In this document: positions 22,805 through 33,725 of the stretch, one piece after another
Numbering within the stretch: position 1 is the first letter of the stretch
How the letters are laid out: every line of letters begins with the position of its first letter
Assembly: GCA_032718475.1 (NCBI GenBank)
Contig: JAUCBJ010004233.1
Span: 1-58,792, forward strand
Length of the DNA: 58,792 nt
Reading direction: 5' to 3'
From: Nemertoderma westbladi
Lineage: Eukaryota; Xenacoelomorpha; Nemertodermatida; Nemertodermatidae
Translations under genes and position numbers: made by a program
The notes under the pieces: generated by a model
What the model saw: the letters and a program-made list of their open reading frames with translations, nothing else
Database searches by the model: none
Told to the model about the DNA's origin: nothing

Positions 22805-22833
22805 CACGAGGTTGATTACCAATCAACCTCGTG
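22805..22833. other. Perfect 13-bp hairpin
   Basis: CACGAGGTTGATT, a three-base loop ACC, then AATCAACCTCGTG. The stem is perfect. No T-run follows and no adjacent gene is visible, so no terminator or other function is assigned. It may be a transposon end or relic. Confidence 0.8.
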
Positions 22834-23288
22834 TCACCCCAATAAACGGGGACAACAGGCCCCAAGGGAACACACAGCGGGGGTCAGAGGTTATACCTCC
22901 GGGAGGGAGAGAGTGATAGCAGCAGGGGGAAACACTCCCAGAGAGATGGGAGGCGAGAAGTGAGTTATTAGCCAATGGGGGGAAGGCATCCACTGAGTAA
23001 CGTAATACGGCCAACCAGTGCAATATATCCCTGTAGGTACAATATTACCTGAGAACGCAAGCAATATAATATTAACAGAGAAACAGACAGGGAATCCTTC
23101 CTTCAAATCGTCAGACTTTCGTCGGACGAAATATAAGTTTGCACAAAGTTTGCATTAATTTCATCAAAATTTGATTTGAGTTATTTACAAATTTTCCACA
23201 GTACAGACCGACTGACAGACAAGGGTTGAAGCACAGTTACCCTTATGCTAACCTAGCTTACTTCGTCGTTCGACAACATAATTTAGTT

Positions 23289-25072
23289 GAACCGGATAAG
23301 GTTCCTGTTAAAAGGCTCCTGTTAAAAGGCTCCTGTTGAAAGGCTCCTGTTGAAAGGCTCATGTTGAAAGGCTCCTGTTGAAAGGCTCTTGTTGAAAGGC
23401 TACTGTTGAAAGGCTCCTGTTGAAAGGCTCCTGTTGAAATGCTCCTGTTGAAAGGCTCATGTTGAAAGGCTCCTGTTGAAAGGCTCTTGTTGAAAGGCTA
23501 CTGTTGAAAGGCTCCTGTTGAAAGGCTTCTGTTGAAAGGCTCTTGTCGAAAGGCTACTGTTGAAAGGCTCCTGTTGAAAGGATCCTGTTGAAATGCTCAT
23601 GTTGAAAGACTCATATTTAAATGATCCTTTTGGATGGCTGCGTCGAAAGGATCCTGTTGAACGACTCCTGTTGAAAGGCTATTGTTGTACGGCTCCTGTT
23701 GAAAGGCTCCTGTTGAAAGGCTACTGTTGAAAGGATCCTGTTGAAAGGCTCCTGTTGGAAGGATCACTTTGAAAGGCTCCTGTTGAAAGTCTCCTATTAA
23801 AGTCTCCTGTTGGTAGACGGCGTCGAAAGGCTCCTGTTGAAAGACCCCTGTTGAAAGGCTACTGTTGTAAGGCTTCTGTTGAAAAGCTACTGTTGTAAGG
23901 CTACTGCTGAATGGCTCTTGTCGAAAGGCTCATATTCAAAGGCTCCTGTTGAAAGGCTCCTGTTGAATGGTTCCTATTTAAAGGCTCCTATTTAAAGGCT
24001 GCGTTGAAAGGTTTTTGTAGAAAGGATCCTGTTGAAAGGGTCATATTTAAAGGCATCTGTTGAGAGGCTACTGTTGTAAGGCTCCTGTTGAAAGGCTCCT
24101 GTTGAAAGGCTCCCGTTGAAAGGCTCTTGCCAAAAGGCAACTATTGAAAGGCTTCTGTTAAAGGGCTCCTGTCGAAAGTCTCCTGTTGAAAGGCTCCTGT
24201 TGAAAGGCTCCTGTTGAAAGGCTCCCATTGAAAGGCTCCTGTTGAAAGGCTCCTGTTGAAAGGCTCTTGTCGAAAGGCTACTGTGGAAATGCTCCTGTTG
24301 AAAAGGTCCTGTTGAAAGGGTCCTGTTGAAATGATAATCTTAAGGGTTCTTGTTGAAAAGCTCCTGTTCAAAGGCCCCTGTTCAAACGCTATATTTCAAA
24401 TTTAAAGGCTACTGTACAAAGGCTACTGTTGAAGGGCTATTATTGAAAGGCTACTGTTTAAAGGCTCCTGTTAAAGGCTGCCGTTGAAAGGCTCCTATTT
24501 AACGGCTCATATTGAAAGGCTCCTTTGAAACGCTCCTGTTGAAAGGATCCTGTTGAAAGGCTCCTTTTTAAAAGCTCAAATTTAAAGGATCCTGTTGGAA
24601 GGCTGCGACGAAAGGCTCTTGTTGAAAGACTCCTGTTGAAAGGCTACTGTTGTAAGGCTCCTGTTGAAAGGCTCCTGTTGAAAGTATCCTGTTGAAAGCT
24701 CCTGTTGAAAGGCTCCTATTTAAAGACTTCCGTTGAAAGGCTACTGTTGTAAGGCTCCCGTTGAAAGGCTCCTATTTTAAGGCTGCGTTGAAAGGCTCCT
24801 GTTGAAAGGATCTTGTTGAAAAGCTCCTGTTGAAAGGATCATTTTTAAAGACTCCTGTTGAAAGCCTACTTTACTGTTGTGAGGTTCCTGATGAAGCTTG
24901 TCGAAAGGCTACTGTTGAAAGGCTCCTGTTGAAAGGCTACTGTTGGGCTCTTGTTGAAAGGGTCCAGTTGAAACGCTTCTGTTGAAAGGCTCCTCATTGA
25001 AAGGCTCCTGTTGAAAAGCTCCTGTTAAAAGGCTCCTGTTGAAAAGCTCCTGTTGAAAGGCTCCTGTTTCGC
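23289..25072. repeat. 14-bp minisatellite, copy A
   Basis: The unit GAAAGGCTCCTGTT is repeated about 125 times with many variants (GGCTACTG, GGATCCTG, GGCTCATATTTAA). Three units make 42 bp, so minus-strand frames read a 14-residue FNRSLSTGAFQQEP repeat; these are not taken as genes. The array returns almost unchanged at 35988-37740. Confidence 0.95.
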
Positions 25073-27210
25073 AATCAAAAAGAGTTCCTAAAAGATAGAG
25101 AAATTCCCCGGAAACCATTGTGGCACGATGCGGATCTTTGAATAATGGTTTTCGAGGAAATTGTCCCTTCTACTACCTAATGGCAAATGTATGTCATAAA
25201 CTACATTCATTGTTCGGTATAATAGTTAATGGCGTTGTCTTGTACAAGTTGCCATGGAATATGTTTATCTACAGTAAACTGATAAGTTTAATAAACTGCC
25301 CAAAAACAACAATGAACAATAAATATGTACATGAACTCTGGGAATATATTTTTGTTACATATTTTTCTTAGAATTTAGAATTCTTTGAATCCAGTATTTC
25401 TGTATGATCCTTAAATTGTTATTGACCTTGAGATTGGATTCGCATCCTTGGTTTTGGCTGACATAAATAGCTGCTGCTTTTAAAAAGCGTGTTGTTGTTG
25501 CGGATTAAAAGTGCAAAGTTTCTGAAGTAGCACAACTCTAAGCTGCTAGATTCAAGATATAATTATTGCAGAAATAAAATATATTATATTTATTGTGATA
25601 AATATAATATAGAAACAGTACATAATTAATAGGGGCTGGTAATTAGAACGCAGACTATGCTTGTTGAAATAAAGCAGTTCTGATGATTTCACATCAAAAT
25701 AATAAGCCTCTCAAATACATTTATTTATTCTCATAGGTTTTCCACGCATTATAAAAATATATGAATCTCAAGATTTATATTATAATTTACATTAACTCCA
25801 AAAGACCTAATTACATTTTTCTATCCTTTGGGTTTTCATAAAAAACTTCATAATGGAGTTATTGTACTCTGAAAAGCCATTAATCGGGTTCGAAGCGGTT
25901 AAAAGTGTAGTTAACAGTGAAACTTCTTGGAGTTAACAAAAAGACCAACTGAGGAACCGTTTATTCTAGAGATTCTGACAGCAACCTATATAAGTCATAC
26001 GCATATTATAATACAATATAATGAATAATACTATATGTTAACCTTTCTTTCACAACAATAGCACGCATTGATCGTATTGTCGGCTACTCCGAATTAAACA
26101 GTGTTATTATTATTAGTAGTACAGATCATTGGCTGGATTCCCTCAACTACTGGACCCTGCTGGAGGGGAGTTACTATCGCCACGTCTCCAATATGATGAT
26201 CTAAGGACATACATAGAACGTAATCCAACAAAATTAAGAATAATAATGGATAAGTGGGTTGATTATAGTATTATAGATTAAGTGAGTAAATGGGTTGATT
26301 CAATAAAGTCAGCAATCAAGATCCTCGAGATTCCACGTAAAGATCCATAGTGTTATTACGTTGCTCTTCTTAGGAACTGGCATTAACTTATTTGTTTTCC
26401 TTTATTGTGGTTCTCTCTTTATTCTGTACATGTCTGTGATGACATGACGTGGTGAATGTGCTGCAAACACTGTGTTTTTTTTAAAAACTTTAGGGGGACA
26501 ACATCTACTCCGCTGACACGAGTGGTCTTAAAGTGAGTGAGTGAAAATAAAGCCACTCGGATCATCACACTGTAAATTAATGCTCTTTGCAGTACGTAAT
26601 CTTGACTTCGGCAAAGAAGATGCCACCAATGGGTAGTTCTGGGAGTACATACTCAGTGTCACAAACTCAACAAACAGTACTCAGTGTCAGGAAATACGCT
26701 CTCATTGTTAATTCATTGTGTGTCTTTCAACCATTGAGATGATCAGCTGGTGATTCTGCCTTAACCTCCTTGGTGGTTTATTGGCTTTTCCTCCCAGTCA
26801 GCAAGTTGATCGATTTCTATGCCTGGGCTGGATGGCGTTAACCTAAACCTAATGATAGATAAGCCCCCCCCCCCCCCCCCCCCCCATCATGCCTGAAAGA
26901 TGATGCGCGAATTTGGTAATTATTACAACCGAGTTTTACAAAGTCTCACCAGGTTCCTCGATTTCGCAGTTCCATGATTTCCCAGCTCCAAGATTTTCCA
27001 CTGTACTCTGATGTCCCAAAGTTATCTTATTTCCGTGCAAACTAAACTATATACTAATACTATGACAAGATATTCAAAATATCGAACATGTTAGAGTGAA
27101 TGCAAGAAGATGAAGTTGTTTCAGAAAGTTGAAACACAAAATAAAATGTTAAATTAAATTAAATTATAATTTATTATTGGTGTTATGGGTGAATGAGTGG
27201 TTTCATATTA
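25073..27210. other. Non-coding part of copy A
   Basis: AT-rich, with no confident gene. An 83-codon open frame at 25120-25371 is repeated at 37788-38039, but identity there follows from the recent duplication and is no evidence of coding. A 22-base C run lies at 26864-26885 (17 bases in copy B). Confidence 0.5.
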
Positions 27211-27480
27211 TTATACCTTTTTGTTGGGCACAGCTTTTGCAAAGTCGGCAATGACGTCCAGGTGGGATCGAACTGATGAATTGGATGGTATTGACAGATG
27301 AGAGGCCATGCGGAGGTAAATTGCGGACATACAAGGTATCAGATAGTATTTCCAGGTCTATCTTTTACCTAAGCCGCTAGCTGAATGGTTAGAGCATCAG
27401 ACTTCCAACCACCATCAGTGCGATCCCACCTGGACGTCATTGTCGACTTTGAAAAAGCTGTGCCCAACAAAAAGTTATAA
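27211..27480. mobile_element. Fold-back element with tRNA-like head, copy A
   Basis: Arms of about 68 bp (27211-27278 and 27413-27480) are near-perfect inverted copies that share CTTTTTGTTGGGCACAGC and GACGTCCAGGTGGGATCG. The right side, 27371-27434, resembles a tRNA: TAGCTGAATGGTTAGAGC as box A and GCGATCCCACC as a degraded box B. It may be a tRNA-derived SINE inserted head-to-head. It reappears at 39877-40146. Confidence 0.7.
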
Positions 27481-28370
27481 ATTAAATTATGGATGTCACA
27501 CCATTCCTCATTTTGGAGATTTTCAGCAAATTATTTGCAAAGTGGTGTCATCAAGAAATCTAATAATTATGCATCAAAAGAATCCATAACAATTAACTAG
27601 AAGGCATATAATAAAGGTCAATGATGTTTCCATTGATGCTGTGCCTGTCTAGTTATCTTCATATGCTATGCTACTAGTTATTATAAACGAAAGAAACACG
27701 ATGATTATCGATAAATGTATAAATTTCTATAAATATACATTTATATTGAATATATAAATGGTAAATTGCAAAATAAGGTTTGAATTGTAGTTGATCCCAA
27801 TTTTTAATTTAGTAACTTTACAGAATATTACACATTATTCAGCGGACCTTTGTGGCCGCATATATCTAAAAAATTATCAACATTCGACATCAATATCAAT
27901 ATCAATATTATTTTACATAATGATACAACGGCCGTACACTTCGAAACAATTGTTGATGATAATTTATCCATTCAAAAGTGCAAATTTAGGTTTTCAAGAG
28001 CGAGAGTGACTCATTAATCGAGAATGAGACATCAATAGAGCGAAACTGATCTCATGAAATATAATCAAATCAAATTATCAATCCCTGTTGATTAAAAAGT
28101 CGTATATATTTTATTGGTAGTGCAAATAATTTATGATGCGAGTTGTGGTTTGCTTAACAAATGAAATTGACAATTTATTGCAATTCGTTTGATTATGTTG
28201 TAGCAATTACAATAAACATAGAACCTAACTGATGTGGTGAATCAATATAATATAACATGTACGAAGTAAATGTATAATAAATGTTGAAACCAATCGATAC
28301 CATTCGATATCCATCTAATAACATATTTTACACGAAATTATAAATATTGTATTACGCTGCTGGTTAGCAT
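27481..28370. other. Non-coding stretch, copy A
   Basis: AT-rich. A 72-codon frame (27791-28009) changes its C-terminus in copy B through small indels, which argues against coding. Nothing else is recognised. Confidence 0.5.
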
Positions 28371-28452
28371 TTTACACGTAGGGTTAACACTTTCTTTACA
28401 CTTAGGGTTACCACTTTCTTTACACTCAGGGTTAACACTTTACACTTGCGGT
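28371..28452. repeat. 24-bp TTAGGG-containing minisatellite, copy A (about 3 units)
   Basis: Units of the form TTTACACTTAGGGTTAACAC plus TTTC, 24 bp. There are only about three units here against about 22 at the matching site in copy B (41041-41575). Confidence 0.9.
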
Positions 28453-28585
28453 ATTCAAGTTTACTTGCTTAGTTTTAGGCCAGTAAGATCTGTAGTTGTT
28501 CGATAGAACATTTCTCCCAATAACAAGATAACGCAACAGATTATTACATTGTATACAGACGGATTTGCAGTAAATGATAAGTATC

Positions 28586-28591
28586 TTTATT
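28586..28591 (-). promoter_or_regulatory. Candidate polyadenylation signal for the cystine-knot-like exon
   Basis: AATAAA on the minus strand, about 180 nt beyond the stop of the peptide exon, kept in copy B at 41715-41720. The motif is common by chance in AT-rich DNA. Confidence 0.3.
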
Positions 28592-28770
28592 TAGAGAAAA
28601 AATTTTGTTTAATTTAAAACTGAGATAACGCTTAATGCACAAATATGTTTGTGCTGAATGATTTTGTATAATAATAATATATAATAATTGAAACTTATTA
28701 CATGACGACAATTGCACGACATTAGCTACAGTTTAAGTTCCCCCGATTCTTCGGATGTTCGTCGACAAAT

Positions 28771-28911
28771 CTATTTTTGGTACAAACACTTGGCGCCCAA
28801 CGGGTACATAAAGTGGCATGTGTAACCGGCACAGCACTGGGAGTTGCCGCCCTGTGTGCAGTGGGCCCCTTGGATGGCACATCCGCGTTGTTTACGAAAC
28901 CATTTGGTGGC
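28771..28911 (-). CDS. Terminal exon of a small cystine-knot-like secreted peptide, copy A
   Basis: On the minus strand an acceptor (TATCTTTCCAG, AG at 28912-28913) is followed by 46 codons and TAG. The encoded segment begins ATKWFRKQRG and then has six cysteines spaced C-x6-C-x7-CC-x4-C-x9-C, the inhibitor-cystine-knot (knottin) order. RKQR just before the first cysteine fits a furin-type processing site, which would release a mature peptide of about 37 residues. Knottins act outside the cell as defence peptides, channel or enzyme modulators, or toxins. Which applies here cannot be told. Upstream exon(s) with signal peptide and propeptide should lie at higher coordinates and were not found. 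The exon is GC-rich in AT-rich DNA, and the same 141 bp is unchanged in copy B (41901-42041). Confidence 0.65.
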   Translation of the reverse strand, partial: ATKWFRKQRGCAIQGAHCTQGGNSQCCAGYTCHFMYPLGAKCLYQK

Positions 28912-29134
28912 CTGGAAAGATACAGTATATGCTAAAGTAGATACAATATATACATAAAGGTTTGTCAATGTAGTAGTACATATATAATAATTATATAGTT
29001 ATATATTAATCAGCGTACTTCATCAAGATACATCATAGGCATTATATGGAACAATTATTACAAATCGCTTCCTCCCATCCTCTCTTTATATATAAAAAAT
29101 GCAATGCTGCTTATCGAAAAAATTACGAAGTCAG

Positions 29135-29270
29135 AACTCGCTAGATTATCGACAACTTCAAGGCCAGAGTCCTTTAGGATGCGTCTCAAGAAAGTCAAGG
29201 GCTGTCTAGTCCAACGTGTCATTCTCTCCATTACGCCCCCAAATTAAAGGTTGATCCGCACGGCGAAAGT
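29135..29270 (-). pseudogene. LINE 3'-region fragment, inverted, copy A
   Basis: GGATGCGTCTCAAGAAAGTC and CGCACGGCGAAAG are complementary in order to the C-terminal RT region of the LINE fragment that follows on the plus strand (TTTCGCCGTGAGGACC, GACTTTCTTAAGACGC). It is a short decayed piece lying head-to-head with 29306-29900. It is also present in copy B near 42260-42400. Confidence 0.55.
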
Positions 29271-29305
29271 CTCCTCAATATTGTTGGTATATTTATACAG
29301 GTGCC

Positions 29306-29900
29306 TTGCATCCTACATTTGTCCGGGTACCTTTGTCTCTCTCTGTATATCAAATCTGTGAGGATATTCGAATACGTAAGGGAAAGGCATGGGCAGCATT
29401 AAATGGGATTTGGAAGTCACACAGAATTCATCAGAAACTTAAGGTCCAATTATTTAGAGCAGCAGTAGTTCAAGTACACCTCTATGGTAATCCATGCTGT
29501 GCTCTAACTGCTGATGACACCAAATCTCTGGATGGCACATTCACAAGAATGCTACGCCGGGTTCATTGTGTCAAGTACAATGCACACATCTCCAACCAGA
29601 CACTATATAACATTGGGGGTGTCTCATTGGTTCCTCCAAGCTTGACACTAGAAAAAAGCCGCCTACGCCTTGCAGTACATTGCTTTCGCCGTGAGGACCA
29701 GCCTGTGCACAATATTGTGCTTTGGCAGCAGCAATGGAGAAAATAAGCATGATGGACAGCCCATGACTTTCTTAAGACGCCTCTTAAAGGACACTGGCCT
29801 TGATGATGCAGGTAATCCTGCGAAAGTCATGTGGGGTAGGGAGTTGTGGCGGCCCAATTTTGTCAATAAGCCATCATTCTTACTGCATGCTGCATTGGAG
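29306..29900 (+). pseudogene. LINE reverse transcriptase C-terminal fragment, copy A
   Basis: The frame 29306-29746 reads IRKGKAWAALN, FRAAVVQVHLYGNPCCALTA, KSLDGTFTRMLRRVHCVKYN and SRLRLAVHCFRRED, the same C-terminal RT region as in 11357-12325. It then shifts frame, and TFLRRLLKDTGLDDAGNPAK continues from about 29755 (compare ITYIDRLERDTEL). The catalytic boxes are absent. Small differences from copy B (Cys for Trp in PCWALTA, and an altered C-terminus after LWQQ) show independent decay. Confidence 0.75.
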
Positions 29901-30541
29901 CACGCCAATTGTGAATTGCGTGGTGGTGGTAAAAATATTTTTGTTACTGAATATAGTGCTGTCTTATTTATTGTGCTAATTTTATTCGCCATCCTACATA
30001 CTGTAATGTACATCTAATGTACAATGTAGTAATGTACAATATACAGCTATTAGGTCCTGCCAGCCCACTCACTAACACAGCCCCTAGCGATGCTGTCATT
30101 TTTGGGTATGGTATCAGTAACTATCCAATCCACTCCATAGGATATTATCTCAAGGAAATATGTAGGAGAATTGTAAAGCAATTACGTGTGAATAACAACG
30201 AAATATAAGATAAATTGCAGTTGTTAAGTCTGCCTGGGGCCATAGTAGTAAGCCATATTGGAGATTCAAAAGGGTAATTGGTTTGTAGTAAGTACATAAT
30301 GACAACGTAAAGTGTAGGATATAAATCATGACAGAAGAACATTCTGGTGCATTTGTGGTCGTCAGTGGCTGCAGGGTAAATAGGGAGAAAAGGTCGTTGG
30401 TGTATTTTGTATAATATTGGAATAATAATAGTCGAATGAGGTATATTATCAACAGACGAAGATTAAAAAATAATTTAGTTGATCTTAGTATTATACGATA
30501 TACCTTTCTATTTACTTGGACTTGGCGTTACACACTGTACA

Positions 30542-30592
30542 GTACTGAAGATACTGTTGTACTGTAGAAACTGTTGTACTGAAGATATTATA
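30542..30592. repeat. 17-bp repeat, three units
   Basis: GTACTGAAGATACTGTT, GTACTGTAGAAACTGTT and GTACTGAAGATATTATA follow each other. By chance the repeat spells CTGAAGA...GAAAC. It is kept in copy B near 43653-43703. Confidence 0.8.
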
Positions 30593-30644
30593 ATAAGTTG
30601 TTCAGAAATGGAATAAATGAGAAAGCGCGTCACCGGGGGTTGAA

Positions 30645-30694
30645 CCAGCGCTATGCGTACGTTTCGGCCTATCAGGCCACTTCAGTAGCGCTAA
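30645..30694 (-). ncRNA. Degenerate hammerhead ribozyme motif, left arm, copy A
   Basis: Minus strand: stem I TTAGCGCTA pairs with TAGCGCTGG; the core reads CTGAAGT instead of CTGAAGA; stem II GGCC/GGCC around TGATA is perfect; GAAAC is kept; stem III AC/GC has one mismatch before the cleavage-site A. The two core-position changes (A9 to T, U16.1 to C) should abolish activity. Confidence 0.6.
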
Positions 30695-30782
30695 TAGGTT
30701 CAGCCACTTTCCCCTGACATTTACCTTTCTATTTATTCCACTTCTACGGAACAGGCAGTCTTTAGTTGCATATTCTGATTGA

Positions 30783-30829
30783 GTTGCTACTGAAGAGGCC
30801 TGATAGGTCGAAACATACGTATAGCGCTG
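30783..30829 (+). ncRNA. Hammerhead ribozyme motif (type I), right arm, copy A
   Basis: Core CTGAAGA 30790-30796, stem II GGCC/GGTC around TGATA, GAAAC 30810-30814, a two-pair stem III (AC/GT around ATAC) and cleavage-site A at 30821 after GT. Every core base is present. Stem I is weaker than in copy B because the 5' strand is GTTGCTA against TAGCGCTG, leaving about five pairs including a wobble. Confidence 0.65.
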
Positions 30830-30956
30830 GTTCAACCCCCGGTGATCCGCTTTCTCATTTTTTCCATTTTTGACTGATTACAACTTATTACAATATCATT
30901 CATTAAAGTTGCATTAACAGCTCAACTACAATTAATATATTGTACTGAAGATGCAG

Positions 30957-31735
30957 TCTATATTTGTAGTTTGAAATAGACTGCCGTTTATGCTCGCTAT
31001 ATCAGCTGATATAATCTGGTTGTAGATCTATATTTGTAGTTTGGAATAGACTGCCGATTATGCTCGCTATATCAGCTGATATAATCTGGTTGTAGATCTA
31101 TATTTGTAGTTTGAAATAGACTGCCGATTATGCTCGCTATATCAGCTGATATAATCTGGTTGTAGATCTATATTTGTAGTTTGGAATAGACTGCCGATTA
31201 TGCTCGCTATATCAGCTGATATAATCTGGTTGTAGATCTATATTTGTAGTTTGGAATAGACTGCCGATTATGCTCGCTATATCAGCTGATATAATCTGGT
31301 TGTAGATCTATATTTGTAGTTTGTAATAGACTGCCGATTATGCTCGCTATACCAGCTGATATAATCTGGTTGTAGATCTATATTTGTAGTTTGGAATAGA
31401 CTGCCGATTATGCTCGCTATATCAGCTGATATAATCTGGTTGTAGATCTATATTTGTAGTTTGTAATAGACTGCCGATTATGCTCGCTATATCAGCTGAT
31501 ATAATCTGGTTGTAGATCTATATTTGTAGTTTGTAATAGACTGCCGATTATGCTCGCTATATCAGCTGATATAATCTGGTTGTAGATCTATATTTGTAGT
31601 TTGGAATAGACTGCCGATTATGCTCGCTATACCAGCTGATATAATCTGGTTGTAGATCTATATTTGTAGTTTGGAATAGACTGCCGATTATGCTCGCTAT
31701 ATCAGCTGATATAATCTGGTTGTAGATCTATATTT
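30957..31735. repeat. 70-bp minisatellite with internal palindrome, about 11 copies (copy A)
   Basis: Units start GTAGATCTATATTTGTAG at 31022 and every 70 bp to 31722. Each contains the perfect 16-bp palindrome TATATCAGCTGATATA. Units differ by only a few bases, so the expansion is recent. Copy B has a single unit at 44067-44145. Confidence 0.95.
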
Positions 31736-31834
31736 GCATTCAATGTTCTACTCGCACTTTACTTGTGTATTCCCGTGTGGGATTTTACTTGTGGATCTAC
31801 ATCCTTTGCTGCTAGACTGTAGTTTAAGTTAAGC

Positions 31835-32150
31835 TATTACTGCTGAAGACACCGGATCCATTGATGATTCATCCACTAGAATGATGCGCGCCGGGTTCAT
31901 GGCATTTAATACAATGTTTAACAACGTATTGTACAATCGCGTTAGTGAATAAGAATTGATAAAAGCCCAGCACCACCTTGCAGGCACTATGGATGCGACA
32001 TGCTGGCCACTGCTGTCGTAAAACTGAGTCAGTCTGTTCGTGATACTGTTCTATGGCAGCCGACTGGTGAATGTGGCGTCCAACCATTGACATTCCTGAA
32101 ACGACGGTTGGAAGACACTACTGGTCTTGATAATAAATCAGATATAATTG
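31835..32150 (+). pseudogene. Strongly decayed LINE RT C-terminal fragment, copy A
   Basis: Broken frames read ITAEDTGSIDDSSTRMM (compare TAEDTKSLDGTFTRML), AGHCC, then VLWQPTGECGVQPLTFLKRRLEDT (compare LLWQPTHGKRSRGRPAITYIDRLERDT). There are many stops. It continues in copy B at about 44275-44575. It is related to, but more diverged than, the fragment at 29306. Confidence 0.55.
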
Positions 32151-33720
32151 AGGGAGTTAGTTACATTCGTAGAAGATCGCTTACTGTGGAGTGTATTCAA
32201 TGCGAGGCTGGCGGCATGCATTCTAGTAATGGGGCCTGTGTATGTGTGAATGTATTTATGTATTTGTGTCAGTACGATTTTTAATAATAATTTAGGGAAT
32301 TTTAGCCGATAAATTATTACTGATTTTCCAATTTTTAACAATGACATATTTTTGTTTTTAAGGAACATAACCTCAGAGAATTACTATGATAGAATATATA
32401 TATATGTGATAGATATAATAATAATTATAATATATATTATTATATATTATATATATATATAATAATAATTAATAATATATATATGATAGAATATTTTTTA
32501 TAAAATGTCAAGAAACATTTTTGCATCAATGTTTTATTTGTGATGCCTGATTTACATTATATTATTTTGCCTGTGCCCGGACAACAGGTATCCGCTTACA
32601 AGGTGTACCTAAAAATTATGGGTACCACTTTCCGGGTTCAATTTAGAGTATTTTTATTTAAATGTTAAAATATTCTGTAATTAAAAAGGGTTTGAGGTCA
32701 TATTGGCCTACATTATCACAGCGTCTATGGATGGAGTATAGTTCTGATATATCAGATATACAAGTGTATTCATATAAGTATAAGTATATACAAAATGTAC
32801 TATTGTTGATTAATTTGCAATCTGTCCAGTTAGTTTATGATGTGACACAATTAATAAATAAATATATTGTACTTGTAAATTGTGGATATTATGAGACCAG
32901 TGGTGTTAATGAAATATAGAAGTGGTCATTGTGTCACTCTTGTTTCCAATTCCCAAACCTATTTCAAACAATATCTCAACATACCTATCTCATTCTCACT
33001 CTCATATTCTCATTCCAAAAATGTTTCCATTTATACAGAGTGAGAACTTTAAAGTGAATTTTTTTAATGAATAATTAATAATCATCTGAAGAAGACTTAA
33101 GACTTGACGTTATTCAATAGATAGTAGTGGTGTGGTCGACACAGCCGGACTATATTAATATAGTGTCAGGAGAAACTTTACTGATTACAGATACATTCAC
33201 ATGATATAATCAGAATTCCTTATCAATGGATTTCTCTTAGGGTTCTCTATATCATAATCCCACTTTTGGAGAACACGATATGGGTTTCCGCCTGAGTTCC
33301 AAGCATAATTAGATGAGATAATTAGAAAATAACTTCTTAGCAAATATTATTAGGATTATCAAAAGCAACAAACAATGCATCCATATAATAATGTTCCATT
33401 CTTAATGTTTCTCCTGATTCTTTATTCACTATTAAGTCCGAGCTCGATCAACCTAGTTGCACTAGTAATTATTAATTATTTATGCTAAAATATAGAGAAC
33501 TAACCCTTAAAAGCATTTACCTCAAATTGTGTAACTTTGAAATAACTGTATCCCACTAATTTCAAATTTATAAAGCTAAAAATTTATGAAATGTAATTAT
33601 ATTTTTGTAATAAAATATTATTATGTATTATATTTTTAATTAATTTTCACACTAATGATGTTAATAAACGCACCGGATGTTCGGCCATTGAACAGCCAGA
33701 ATTAATTAGAACTATATTAA
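32151..33720. other. Non-coding AT-rich stretch, copy A
   Basis: Contains a (TA)n-rich block (32395-32480). Roughly 32197-32365 and much of the TA block are missing from copy B. The rest matches copy B closely. No gene is recognised. Confidence 0.5.
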
Positions 33721-33725
33721 TAACC

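Larger units (their letters stand above)
18256..23288. other. Non-coding AT-rich stretch
   Basis: I see no credible gene. The stretch contains a 20-bp minisatellite (19207-19360), a (GACA)n run near 20826-20845, a repeated phrase GAGGGTTTTCAATAGGTTTA at about 21907 and 22138, a G-rich tract (22178-22210) and a strong 13-bp hairpin (22805-22833). Short open frames at 20716-20963 and 22823-23106 have no recognisable content. Confidence 0.6.
30620..30857. mobile_element. Fold-back unit with hammerhead motifs in both arms, copy A
   Basis: Inverted arms 30620-30694 and 30786-30857 share GAGAAAGCG..., GGGGGTTGAACCAGCGCTA and TTCAGTAGC. Both carry hammerhead-like cores pointing away from the centre (minus strand in the left arm, plus strand in the right). 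GGTTCAACCCCCGGTGA resembles a box B. The arrangement recalls inverted pLTRs of Penelope-like elements or small hammerhead retroelements. No coding sequence is present. Confidence 0.7.

Noticed and set aside
23992-25118. Minus-strand frames with FNRSLSTGAFQQEP repeats, also at 36809-37786
   Set aside because: They follow the 14-bp minisatellite phase and are broken at each irregular unit. No start, signal or domain is present.
25120-25371. 83-codon frame repeated at 37788-38039
   Set aside because: Identity between the copies follows from the recent duplication. No recognisable domain, splice context or composition supports coding.
30542-30592. CTGAAGA...GAAAC resembling a hammerhead core
   Set aside because: It comes from a 17-bp triplication, and the sequences before CTGAAGA and after the would-be cleavage site cannot form stem I.
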